Position numbers and translations under genes: made by a program. The notes under the pieces are model-generated. The model worked only from the letters and a program-made list of their open reading frames with translations, made no database searches and was not told where the DNA came from. A DNA stretch of 29,365 nt from Clostridiales bacterium (GTDB lineage Bacteria; Bacillota; Clostridia; Oscillospirales; Oscillospiraceae), in the NCBI GenBank assembly GCA_003525905.1, contig DQIA01000041.1, positions 1 to 29,365 on the forward strand. Reading direction: 5' to 3'. Position 1 is the stretch's first letter; every line of letters starts with the position of its first letter. Shown piece after piece: positions 7,216 through 16,800 of the stretch.

Positions 7216-7240
7216 CTGCACTTTGCGGCACTGCTACAAT
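7212..7240 (+). promoter_or_regulatory. Sigma-A promoter of the surface-protease locus
   Basis: TTGACT (7212-7217) and TACAAT (7235-7240) are 17 bp apart. Transcription would start near 7247, leaving a leader of about 92 nt before the protease ATG. Confidence 0.8.
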
Positions 7241-7257
7241 AAAGTATGGCCTAACGT

Positions 7258-7301
7258 CCGGTTTATCGAAAAGGGCCTGCGGGACCTTTTCGGCAAGCCG
7301 G
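7258..7301 (+). promoter_or_regulatory. Structured 5' leader hairpin of the protease mRNA
   Basis: Outer arms CCGGTTT (7258-7264) and AAGCCGG (7295-7301) pair with one G-U. After a 2-by-2 internal loop, CGAAAAGG (7267-7274) pairs perfectly with CCTTTTCG (7285-7292) around a 10-nt loop. No T-run follows, so it is not a terminator. It may stabilise the mRNA or control it. It matches no riboswitch class I know. Confidence 0.5.
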
Positions 7302-7338
7302 GCGTATTGTCATAACAAAAGAAAGGAAGGTTGATTCG

Positions 7339-10300
7339 ATGAGAAAACAGAAGCTTCGGCAGCTATTGGCTGTCCTCCTGACGCTCTGCCTGCTGCTCGG
7401 CTGCGTTCCCGCAGTGTTTGCAGCGGACCAGACGAAGGAGCTGGAGCTGCAGCAGACGCCTGTTTCCATCTCTCCTGAAAATGAGAATGTGGAAACGGAC
7501 GCAGCGGACGAGCCCGCGCCGGAGGAAACGGTGCGTGTGATCATCCGCTTCCGCAGCGATCCCCTGACCGGGCACGGCTATTCGACCCGCGGTCTCGGCA
7601 GCAACGCTGCGGCACTGGCCTACAGTGACCGCCTGCAGAAGGAGCAGCGCACGCAGATCAAGGCAATTTCGGCGGAGCTCGGCGTGACGCTTCCCGTGCG
7701 CTACCAGTTCACCATCGGCGTGAACGGCGTTGCCACGAGTGTGCCCTACGGCGAGGTGGAGGCGATCCGCGCCATGGACGGCGTTGAGAGCGTCTATGTG
7801 GAAAATCAGTACGAGCCGGATGCCGACGAGCCCAACACGTCCACTGCGGGCACGATGATCGGCTCCTATAACGCCTGGGCCGACGGCTACACCGGCGCAG
7901 GCAGCCGGGTCGCCATCATCGATACCGGCCTGGATATCGACCACCCGAGCTTTGACGAGAGCGCGTTCCTTTATGGCCTCGAGCGCTCCGCGGCTCGCTT
8001 CGGCAAGCAGGTCTCCGATTATGATCTGATGACGGAAGAGGACATCACGAAGGTCCTGCCCCGTCTGCATGCATCGGAGCGCATGAGCGGCCTGACGGCC
8101 GATGAGCTCTACCGCACGGCCAAGATCCCCTATGCGTTCAACTACATCGATGAGGATCTGGACGTCACCCATGACAACGACGCGCAGGGCGACCACGGCA
8201 CGCACGTTGCCGGTATCGCCACCGCGAATACCTATGTCTGGACGAAGGACGCCGACGGCGATCTGCACGCGGCCCGCCAGAAAAACGGCGTGGTCGGCGT
8301 GGCGCCGGATGCGCAGGTCCTGCCGATGAAGGTCTTCGGCAAGGGCGGCGGCGCGTATGATTCGGACTATATGGCGGCCCTCGAGGACGCCCTGCTGCTC
8401 GACTGCGACACGGTCAACCTGTCGCTCGGCTCGTCCGTCTCCGGCCATACCTTCAGCGATAACGACGAGCTGTTTGCCAGTCTCCAGAACACGGACACCG
8501 TCGTGACCATCTCCGCCGGCAACAAGTTCAGCTATGCGCAGTACAACAATACCGGCACGAAGATGCAGCTCACGCAGGACACCGTGATCGACACGGTCGG
8601 CTCTCCCGGCTCGTTCGGCAATGCGTTCACCATTGCCTCGACCGACAACTCCGGTCTGACGGGCGTGATGCCGGTGTTCAACGGCGTCGGCACGTCCTAC
8701 AACGATACTTCTGAGAACTACGGCGCCTATGCGTTCACGACGCTCGATACCTCGGCGGACAAGTCCGGCACGACGTATGACTACGTCTTCCTTGGCGACC
8801 CGACGACGGGCGAGGACATCTTCGGCGCGGACGAGAGCTTTGAGGGCCTCGACCTCACCGGCAAGATCGTCCTCATCTCCCGCGGCGGCGGTGTTTCGTT
8901 CTATGTCAAGGCGAACAATGCCGTGAAGGCCGGGGCGGCTGCCACTGTCATTTATAATAATGACAGCGCCAACAACCTCAACATGAACCTGACGGGCTAT
9001 GAGTACAAGAACCCTGCCGTCCTCATCCCGATGATCAGCGCCGAGAGCATTCTCGCCGCCTCCGAGAAGGACGAGACGACCGGCCTGTACGGCGGAAAGA
9101 TGGTCGTTGCCAATCAGGTCCGCACCGTGACAGACGTTCCCGGCGGCTTTGTGCCGAGCGACTTCTCCTCCTGGGGCGTTCCCGGCAACCTCGACCTGAA
9201 GCCTGAGATCACCGCCCCCGGCGGCAACATCTGGTCCACCCTGACGGATGGCACCTACGGCTCCATGTCCGGTACGTCCATGTCCGCGCCGAGCGTGACC
9301 GGCATGGCTGCAGTCGTTGCGCAGTATCTGCGCGAGACCGGCCTTGCCGAGCAGGAGGGCATGACGGTCCGCGCCCTGTCGCAGGCACTGCTCATGTCCA
9401 CGTCCAGCCCGCTGAAGCAGGATAACGGCGTGGAGTATTCGCCCAGAAAGCAGGGCTCCGGCTTTGCAAACGTCTATCATGCCGTGACGACCCCGGCCTA
9501 TCTGCTGACGGACAGCAAGGATGTGACCGACGGCAAGGTCAAGGTCAACCTCGGCGACGATCCCGACCGCACGGGCGAGTATACCTTTGACTTCACCATT
9601 AACAATCTCTCGGAGAAGGCTCTTGCCTATGTGCTCCATGCCGGCATCAACACCATGGCGGTCGAGGAGATCGAGGGTGAGAACTACATGTCCGATACGG
9701 CCCGTGTCCTGAGCCCGAAGGTCACCTTCGACGTCGAGGGCGGCACGAGCTACCTCTATGACCTGAACGGCGACGGCGCCATCGACGAGAACGATGCCCT
9801 CGTGCTCCTGCAGGTCGCAAACGGCACGCATGACGCGCTGTCCGAGGCCGATACCGCCAAGTACGACTTCGACGGCGACGGCGCTCTCACTACGGCGGAC
9901 GCCCAACTCTATCTGGCCGGTCTGCACAATGAGCCGGAGAGTCCGAACGTCTACGCGGCTGCCGTGACGGTCCCCGCCAGCGGCTCCGTCTCCGTCAAGG
10001 CGACAGTGAAGCTCAGCGAGGCCGACCGTGCTTACTTCGCAGAATACTATCCGAACGGCTGCTATGTTGAGGGCTTTGTCTACGCCTCCGATCCGACGGA
10101 AGCCGAGGCCAAGCTGTCTCTGCCGATCCTGGCTTACTACGGCAGCTGGACGGATGCCTCCATGTTCGATAAGTACATCACCCTGCGTGACAGCGTCAAT
10201 CCGGATGCCGTCGGCTACACCACGACGCAGTACGCCAACGCGCTCGTCCTGCGCGGCTCCGGCTCCTCCTCGGCCTACTACCTTACGGCAAACCCCTACG

Positions 10301-12792
10301 GTCAGGCCACGGAATTCCTTGCCGACCGCACGGCCATCAGCTCCACGTCCGGCATGCAGCTCTATGGCGCATACGCCAGCCTGATCCGCAACGCGGGCGG
10401 TGATCTGAATGCCGTCATCTCCAATGCAGAGACCGGCGAGGTCTATGCAAGCGTTGATCAGGGCGTGCAGTTCGGCGCTTACTACAACACGAGCGCAGCG
10501 GCCTGGGGCAACAACATGATCGCCATCCCGCTGAGCTGGAATGTGACGGACAAGAACGGCGGCCCGCTGCCCGAGGGCACGAAGATCATGGTCACCGTGA
10601 ACGCCATTCCGGAATACAACTGGGACCGCGCCACGAAGACTGTGAAGGGCACGCTTGGCGCGGGCGCTTCCTGGACGACGGAGCTCACGGTCGATAACAC
10701 CGCTCCGGAGCTGACCGGCGCGAGCTACACCCGCGATTTCGTGACCGGCGAATCCAGTCTGCGGGTCACCGCGAAGGATAACCGCTATGTGGCGGCCATC
10801 CTCGTGACGAATGCCCGCCAGACGCAGGTCCTTGCCCGTCAGGCCGTGAACCAGACCGAGCTCGGCGTGGAATCCACGGTCACGGTCGACACCTCCGGCG
10901 TCACCGGCTCCGAGGTCTGTGTCATTGCCGTCGACTATGCCGGCAACATGGCAGGCTATAAGATCAAGCTCAACGGCAGCGAGGAAGAGGAGATCGATGC
11001 GGACAGCTTCTATGCCAACAACGCCTACGATTCCTCCTGGATCGCCTTCAAGGCCGGTTCGATGGACACTGCCAAGACCGTGGCGCAGGGTGCGATCTAT
11101 GCTGCCGACTGCGTCGAGGATCATGTCTTTACGATCGACAGCAGCGCCCGCTTCTGCGTCGCTCCGCTGAACGATCTGGAGAACCAGACATACATCGAAA
11201 CGCTCAGCCTGCCGAGCAATGCGCTCGATATGGCCTACAACTACGCGGACGGCAAGCTGTACGTCCTGTGCACGCAGAACCGCCTGTACTCCATCGACCC
11301 GCTTATGGGCACACTGGAGATGGTCGGCACCATCCCGATGTCCGCCGGCCTGAGCTTCATGACGCTGGCCTGCGCGACAGACGGCACGTTCTATGCCGCG
11401 ACCTACAGCGACTATAACTCCCGCCTGTATAAGTTCGTCCTGACGGACGAGGGCTTCACGGTCACGCCGTTCCCGAAGACGACGGGCATGAAGGTCGCAT
11501 TCCTGCAGTCCATGACCTACGACCATAACACCGGCAAGCTCTATCACGCCAACTACGGCGCGAAGACGTACTACACCACCTTCATTTCCTATGACCTGAC
11601 GACCGGCGAAGCCACCGTGCTCGATGAGCTCTATCAGGCAGAGCTGTGCGGCCTGTTCATCCCGCGCAAGAGCGGCTCCATGTTCGGCCCGTCCGAAAAA
11701 GTTCAGGAGATCTCACTGAGCCAGGAGAGCCTCGACCTCATCAAGGGCAGCAGCGCCACGCTGGAAGTTTCCGCGAAGCCGTGGACGGTCGTGAACCGTG
11801 ACTGCACCTGGACAAGCTCCGATGAGACTGTCGCCAAGGTGGAAAACGGCGTCGTCAAGGCCGTCGGCGCAGGCACCTGCACCATCAAGGCAGCCTCCGT
11901 CTTGGACCCGAGTGTCACGGATACCTGCACCGTGACGGTCAAGGAGGTCGATCATGACCTCAGCGCCGTCATCTGGGATGCGGACAGTCAGTCCTGGTTC
12001 AGCACGTTCAACACGAAGACGATCCCGAATTACAAGAAGCTGACCGAGCAGGCCAGCCGCCAGCAGATCATGGCCGCGGCGACCGATACCGCCGGCATTA
12101 CTTACGCCGCCTCCTATGAAGAAAAGGACGGTAATCTTTACTCGACTCTCTATCAGGTCGGAAAGGATTACAGCCTGACGAAGATCGGCGATTCCGAAGT
12201 TGCCTATACCGATATGACGTTCGCCGAGAAGCTCAATGGCGGCACGATGCTTGCAACCTGTGGCAAAAGCATCGTCACGGTCGACACCGCAACCGGTGCT
12301 TACACTGCGGGCTGGAATCTCTCCACACTCTTCTCCGCGAACCTCGTCGGCATTACCTATCTCAACACCGTCAACGACACGACGAATGGCGTGACTGACA
12401 ACTGCCTGGTGCTTGACGCAGACGGCAAGGTCTGGGCCATGGGCTTCTACGGCGACGGCGACAACCTGCACTGCACGCTGCCGCAGCTTGTTGCCGACCT
12501 CGGCATCACGGCGAGCAGAGCCTTCTTCTGCTCCATCGCAACCGACGGTGCTTACCTCTATGCCACGATCCTGAACGGCTCGCAGTCCGAGCTGGCCGTT
12601 CTCGACCTCAAGACCGGCGCGGCTGCCGACCTCGGCAGCTTCAATGCGGACGTCTGGCCCGTTGTCGGCCTGAGAACGGACCGCGTGACGATCGTCACCT
12701 CCGCATCCACCTCCTCCGCCATGGAAAGCACCGACTCCCTGCCTGCACTGCAGGAGGCGCAGATCGAGGCGCTTCCCGTGACGGCACGCTGA
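7339..12792 (+). CDS. Large secreted subtilisin-like (S8) protease with internal dockerin-like module
   Basis: The 1817-aa protein starts with a signal peptide (residues 1-29, ending VFAAD). An LLGC at 19-22 could alternatively act as a lipobox. An I9-like propeptide covers about 58-155. The S8 domain has D195 (IIDTGLDIDH), H286 (GDHGTHVAG) and S647 (SGTSMSAP). A protease-associated domain is inserted at about 470-590 (TGKIVLISRGG). An Fn3-like domain (about 735-920) is interrupted at 808-864 by a dockerin-like pair of calcium loops, DLNGDGAIDENDALVLL and DFDGDGALTTADAQLYL. Ig-like domains follow. A propeller-like region (about 1225-1450 and 1540-1790) is split by a Big_2 domain (about 1455-1535, ISLSQESLDLIKG). 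No SLH, LPXTG or C-terminal membrane anchor is present. Only 19 bp separate it from the SLH gene that follows. The substrate is unknown. Confidence 0.93.
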   Translation: MRKQKLRQLLAVLLTLCLLLGCVPAVFAADQTKELELQQTPVSISPENENVETDAADEPAPEETVRVIIRFRSDPLTGHGYSTRGLGSNAAALAYSDRLQKEQRTQIKAISAELGVTLPVRYQFTIGVNGVATSVPYGEVEAIRAMDGVESVYVENQYEPDADEPNTSTAGTMIGSYNAWADGYTGAGSRVAIIDTGLDIDHPSFDESAFLYGLERSAARFGKQVSDYDLMTEEDITKVLPRLHASERMSGLTADELYRTAKIPYAFNYIDEDLDVTHDNDAQGDHGTHVAGIATANTYVWTKDADGDLHAARQKNGVVGVAPDAQVLPMKVFGKGGGAYDSDYMAALEDALLLDCDTVNLSLGSSVSGHTFSDNDELFASLQNTDTVVTISAGNKFSYAQYNNTGTKMQLTQDTVIDTVGSPGSFGNAFTIASTDNSGLTGVMPVFNGVGTSYNDTSENYGAYAFTTLDTSADKSGTTYDYVFLGDPTTGEDIFGADESFEGLDLTGKIVLISRGGGVSFYVKANNAVKAGAAATVIYNNDSANNLNMNLTGYEYKNPAVLIPMISAESILAASEKDETTGLYGGKMVVANQVRTVTDVPGGFVPSDFSSWGVPGNLDLKPEITAPGGNIWSTLTDGTYGSMSGTSMSAPSVTGMAAVVAQYLRETGLAEQEGMTVRALSQALLMSTSSPLKQDNGVEYSPRKQGSGFANVYHAVTTPAYLLTDSKDVTDGKVKVNLGDDPDRTGEYTFDFTINNLSEKALAYVLHAGINTMAVEEIEGENYMSDTARVLSPKVTFDVEGGTSYLYDLNGDGAIDENDALVLLQVANGTHDALSEADTAKYDFDGDGALTTADAQLYLAGLHNEPESPNVYAAAVTVPASGSVSVKATVKLSEADRAYFAEYYPNGCYVEGFVYASDPTEAEAKLSLPILAYYGSWTDASMFDKYITLRDSVNPDAVGYTTTQYANALVLRGSGSSSAYYLTANPYGQATEFLADRTAISSTSGMQLYGAYASLIRNAGGDLNAVISNAETGEVYASVDQGVQFGAYYNTSAAAWGNNMIAIPLSWNVTDKNGGPLPEGTKIMVTVNAIPEYNWDRATKTVKGTLGAGASWTTELTVDNTAPELTGASYTRDFVTGESSLRVTAKDNRYVAAILVTNARQTQVLARQAVNQTELGVESTVTVDTSGVTGSEVCVIAVDYAGNMAGYKIKLNGSEEEEIDADSFYANNAYDSSWIAFKAGSMDTAKTVAQGAIYAADCVEDHVFTIDSSARFCVAPLNDLENQTYIETLSLPSNALDMAYNYADGKLYVLCTQNRLYSIDPLMGTLEMVGTIPMSAGLSFMTLACATDGTFYAATYSDYNSRLYKFVLTDEGFTVTPFPKTTGMKVAFLQSMTYDHNTGKLYHANYGAKTYYTTFISYDLTTGEATVLDELYQAELCGLFIPRKSGSMFGPSEKVQEISLSQESLDLIKGSSATLEVSAKPWTVVNRDCTWTSSDETVAKVENGVVKAVGAGTCTIKAASVLDPSVTDTCTVTVKEVDHDLSAVIWDADSQSWFSTFNTKTIPNYKKLTEQASRQQIMAAATDTAGITYAASYEEKDGNLYSTLYQVGKDYSLTKIGDSEVAYTDMTFAEKLNGGTMLATCGKSIVTVDTATGAYTAGWNLSTLFSANLVGITYLNTVNDTTNGVTDNCLVLDADGKVWAMGFYGDGDNLHCTLPQLVADLGITASRAFFCSIATDGAYLYATILNGSQSELAVLDLKTGAAADLGSFNADVWPVVGLRTDRVTIVTSASTSSAMESTDSLPALQEAQIEALPVTAR

Positions 12793-12811
12793 AGAAAGGA
12801 TGAGGCAAGTC

Positions 12812-13780
12812 ATGATGAAACGAATCATTTCCTGCCTGCTCGTCTGCTTCCTGCTGCTCGGGCTCTGCCCGGCAGCGCTGGCAGCTGCAGGCTCTCCCAC
12901 CGCGACTGCAGCCGTAACGGCCAATGCGCAGGGCTCTGCGACGGTCGTCCTCACGGTCAAGGCGGGCAGCGGCTCGTCCCACGGCCGCGTGACTGCGACG
13001 ATGCCTGCCGGCCTGACGCTGGCAAGCGCCCGCTCCCTGCTGGGCAGCAAAGGCATTGCTGACCTGTCGAGCACGAAAACGTCCCTGCGCTTTGCCTGGG
13101 CCTGCTATGCAGACCTGAAGAAGGATACCGCTGCGCTTGAGCTGAAGCTCACGGGAAAGCCCGGTGTCTATGCGCTGCAGCTTTCCCTCCCGGAGACAAA
13201 GGAGACGGTCTCCGTCTCGGTCGAGATCCCCGGCGTGTTCCGCGACGTTTCCGCTGACGACTGGTTCTTCAACGCGGTCTATGACGCATACGGCCGCGGC
13301 CTCATGGTCGGCGAGTCCTCCGATCTCTTTGCCCCGAACGACAGCATGACCCGCGCCATGCTCATCACGACGCTGTACCGCATGTCCGGCTCTCCGGCCG
13401 TGACGGGCGAGAACCCGTATTCCGACGTTCCTGCAGGCAGCTACTATGAGAAGGCTGTCATCTGGGCCATGCAGAAGGGCGTTGCCAACGGCATGGGCGG
13501 CGGCAAGTTCGAGCCGGACACCCGCGTGACGCGCCAGCAGGCCGTGACAATGCTCTATCGCTACGCCGTGAAGATCGCAGGCATCCGGACGGATGAGCGT
13601 GCCGAGCTCGGCCGCTTCACCGACAGCGCGAAGATCAATGCCTACGCGATCACCGCGATGCGCTGGGCTGTCGGCTCCGGCCTGATGAAGGGTTACCCCG
13701 ACAATACGCTGCAGCCGAACGGCACACTGACGCGCGCCGAGGCCGCAACGCTTCTTGTCTGGCTGGCTGCCAAGGTTTGA
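12812..13780 (+). CDS. Secreted SLH-anchored protein with possible cohesin-like N-terminal domain
   Basis: The 322-aa product has a signal peptide (about 1-27, ending AALAAAG). A beta-rich domain (about 28-140) follows, then three SLH repeats starting at F143 (FRDVSADDWF), Y203 (YSDVPAGSYY) and F269 (FTDSAKINAY), which bind secondary cell-wall polymer. The N-terminal domain has the alternation and some landmarks of a cohesin: PAGLTLASARSLLGS where cohesins have the YDPS-LEV turn, and TAALELKLTGKPGVYALQL where they have G-LATLTFKVK-A. It is short for a cohesin, so the assignment is tentative. The start at 12812 has GAGG 6 bases upstream; the ATG at 12800 has its purine stretch too close. It is co-transcribed with the dockerin-bearing protease. 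Confidence 0.85.
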   Translation: MMKRIISCLLVCFLLLGLCPAALAAAGSPTATAAVTANAQGSATVVLTVKAGSGSSHGRVTATMPAGLTLASARSLLGSKGIADLSSTKTSLRFAWACYADLKKDTAALELKLTGKPGVYALQLSLPETKETVSVSVEIPGVFRDVSADDWFFNAVYDAYGRGLMVGESSDLFAPNDSMTRAMLITTLYRMSGSPAVTGENPYSDVPAGSYYEKAVIWAMQKGVANGMGGGKFEPDTRVTRQQAVTMLYRYAVKIAGIRTDERAELGRFTDSAKINAYAITAMRWAVGSGLMKGYPDNTLQPNGTLTRAEAATLLVWLAAKV

Positions 13781-13790
13781 TGATCCCCAT

Positions 13791-13810
13791 GCGGGGGCTG
13801 CGGCCCCCGC
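13791..13810 (+). terminator. GC-rich hairpin between the two SLH genes
   Basis: GCGGGGGC (13791-13798) pairs perfectly with GCCCCCGC (13803-13810) around TGCG. No T-run follows, so it is a weak terminator, pause or RNA-processing element. CCCC at 13785-13788 could pair instead with GGGG at 13793-13796, which would be mutually exclusive. Confidence 0.45.
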
Positions 13811-13821
13811 TCCGGATCCCG

Positions 13822-13838
13822 TGTTGTAACTTACAACA
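13822..13838. promoter_or_regulatory. Perfect 17-bp palindrome TGTTGTAA-C-TTACAACA
   Basis: Two 8-bp arms surround a single C, directly before the ribosome binding site (AGAAAGGA) of the next gene. The size and symmetry suit a dimeric repressor operator or a translation-control hairpin. No -35/-10 pair is clear next to it. Confidence 0.5.
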
Positions 13839-13853
13839 GAAAGGACAGAATCT

Positions 13854-16800
13854 ATGAGTATTCGCAAACGCGCCCTGTCCCTGCTTCTGGTTCTGGTCAT
13901 GCTGCTTGGCGTTCTGCCTGCCGGCGCTGCCGCGGCGGAGGTCTATCAGGATGTGCCGTCCGGGCATTGGGCCAGCGATTATATTGCGCGCGTCGCGGAG
14001 CAGGGCCTCATGGTCGGCACCTCTGACACGACGTTCGCTCCGGAAGAGACGATCACCCGCGCCATGTTCGTAACGATCCTGGCGCGCTATGCCAAGGCAG
14101 AAACGGACAACAATGCTGAAACGGCGTTCACGGATGTCCCCGCCGGGCAGTATTACACCGGCGCCGTTGCCTGGGCTGCGGCTAACGGCATCGTCAACGG
14201 CACGAGCGCTGTGACGTTCGCTCCGAACGACCCCGTGACCCGCGAGCAGATGGCAGCCCTGCTGTATCGCGCCATGCGCTTCCTCGGGAACAAGTGCCCG
14301 CAGGACGGCAAGCTCGACGTCTTCTCCGATGCCTCCGCGCTTTCGGATTGGGCCGTTGAGGGCATGATCTGGGCTGCCGGCGCAGGCCTGTTCGGCGGCT
14401 TTGAGGACGGAACGCTCCGCCCGCAGGAGACCGCCACCCGCGCGCAGGCCGCAAAGGTCTTCTGCGTGCTGCTGGACTATTCGGAGCAGCCCGAGCCGAC
14501 GGAGCCTTCTGCCGAGCCGACGGAGCCCTCCGAGGAACCGACTGCGGAGCCGACCGATCCCACCGAGCCGACGGAGCCGGAGACCGGCTTCACCGTTACG
14601 TTCAAGGGCGAGGGCGGCTATGCCAAGGTCAACGGTGAGAAGGTCACGTCCGTGACGCTCGAGCCGGGCGTGACCTGGCTGAACTTCAACCTCTACGGCG
14701 ATCACAGCGAGGGCTTTGATCTCGATCAGGTCGCCGCCTCCTCCGGCACGCTGCAGCGCGTGCGCTCCGAGTTCATCCTCCGCGACATCACCGAGGATGT
14801 GACCGTCACGTTTACGACGACCGGCATGATCGTCACCGTGACGTTCGTCTCCAAGCAGGTCGCCACGGTCACACCCGAAAAGGTGCAGGTGCCCTGGGGC
14901 CAGACCGTTGAGCCCGCCACGGCGGAGCGCAGCGGCTATACGTTCGTCAGCTGGACGACGGAGGACGGCACACCGTTTGACTTCTCCCAGCCCGTTCGTG
15001 AGGACGTGACACTCTATGCGACCTGGAAGGTTCGCATGTACGTTGTGACATACTATGACGGCGAAAACGTGCTCTACACGCAGGAATACAGCTACGGCTC
15101 CGTCATCGACCGTCCGACTTCTCCGAGCAAGGAAGGCTACCTGTTCACCGGCTGGTTCAAGGATCCCGAGCTGACGCAGATGTTCGACTTCATCGACCGC
15201 TGCCGCGGCGATATGAGCCTGTACGCCAAGTGGCGTGAGGACGACCGCTCCGACTATATCTACCTCGACGGCACGGACGGCGATGATGCGAACGACGGCA
15301 CGACCGAGGAGAGCGCCGTCAAGACCTTTGAGCGTGCAAAGTCGCTGCTCGCAGAGAGCAAGAACCCCGTCATCCTGATCTGCGGCACCGTGACCATTAC
15401 GCAGGACACGACGTGGACCATGGCCGACCTTGAGGGCGGCAAGGTCATGCGTGCAGGCTCCTTCACGAAGCGCATGATCGTCATCGAGCCGGAGGCCGAG
15501 GACGCTTCCGCAACGCTGACGCTCGAGAACATCACGCTCGACGGCGGCGCAACCATGTGGCCGGAGCTGCTGACGCAGAATATGGTCTGGTACATCCTCG
15601 ATATCGAGGCCGGCGGCCGCCTTGTCCTGAACAGCGGCGCGACGGTGCAGAACTCCGCGGCATCGTCCCGTATGGTCGGCGGCGCGATCTATGTCACCGG
15701 CAGCGGCTTTAACTGCGGCACGGTAGAGATGAACGAGGGCGCCAAGATCATCAATAACTACGGCGGCTATATGTCTGCGATCGCCGGTTCCGCCGGTGCG
15801 CATATTACGATCAACGGCGGCCTCATCTCCGGCAACAAGGCAACGAACACCGGCACGACCCTCCCGCACCGCGGCTCCGCCGTTGGCGTGAGCAGCGGCG
15901 AAGCCAACGCTCCCGGCATCCTGACTATCAACGGCGGCATCATCGAGAATAACGAATCCCTGAAGGGCTGTGCCGTCAGTCTTGCCCAGCATGCGGTCGG
16001 CTATCTCAACGGCGGTATCATCCGCAACAACGTCTCCGGCACCTATGCGGCTCTTGTTGCCTACGGTAACTCCGGCAGCTCGACGTGGTACCTCAACGGC
16101 GGTACGATCGAGAACAACACGCCGGGTGCAGGCTACCCCGACGATCAGGTCGCCATGCTTGAAAAGTCTCAGGTCGTCTTTGGCGCCGAAAAGGATGCCC
16201 TGACGTTCTCCGGCCTGTATCTGAACACCAAGAGAGGAGCGCTCCCAGTCGCCATCGCCAAGCCCCTGAGCAATGTGACGGGCGGCGGCGTCCGCGTGAC
16301 CCTCGACTACATGGGCACGGATATCGTTCTGGCCATCGGCTACGGCACCTATAAGCTCACAGCCGAGGATACGAAGGCCTATCAGCTGGTCAACTCTCTC
16401 GACCCGTATTACAAGGCGGAGATCGACGCGGCGAACAACCGTTACTGCGTTGTTTCCGCGCAGGTTATCGGCGCCGAGGTCTACATGAACGACAGCACGA
16501 TGTCCACGAACCCCGGCAACGATGCCAACGACGGCCTGACGCCGCAGACGCCGGTCGCCACCTTCGCGCGCGCCAAGGAGATCCTGAAGGCCAACGCCAA
16601 GGAGAAGGGCGACAACATCATCTACATTATGAACGGCGGCACGCTGGGAGCGGGCACGAGTGAGGTCTGGTCCCTCGAGGGCATTCCGAACGCCATGCTT
16701 TCCCGCTATCTCAACGGCAGCACCGGCTCGGCCGTCTGGGTCGAGGGTGAACTGACGCTCGAGAATATCACGCTCGACGGCCTGTGCATGTATACCCCGC

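Noticed and set aside
7247..7338. Cyclic-di-GMP or other known riboswitch in the protease leader
   Set aside because: Only a single hairpin is visible, without the conserved junction sequences of the classes I know.
7363..11547. A 1394-codon open frame antisense to the protease gene, and similar long antisense frames at 13650-15992, 17766-20012 and 22269-24671
   Set aside because: They are low-complexity shadows of strongly biased GC-rich genes, with no domains and no convincing starts. The plus-strand genes have clear motifs throughout.
12800..12811. ATG at 12800 as the start of the SLH protein
   Set aside because: The purine stretch lies directly against it. The ATG at 12812 has GAGG at a normal distance and starts a standard signal peptide.
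14476..14590. Direct DNA repeats in the GAGCCGACGGAGCC-type stretch
   Set aside because: They encode the Pro/Glu/Thr linker of the adhesin and are explained by low-complexity protein sequence, not by a CRISPR or mobile element.
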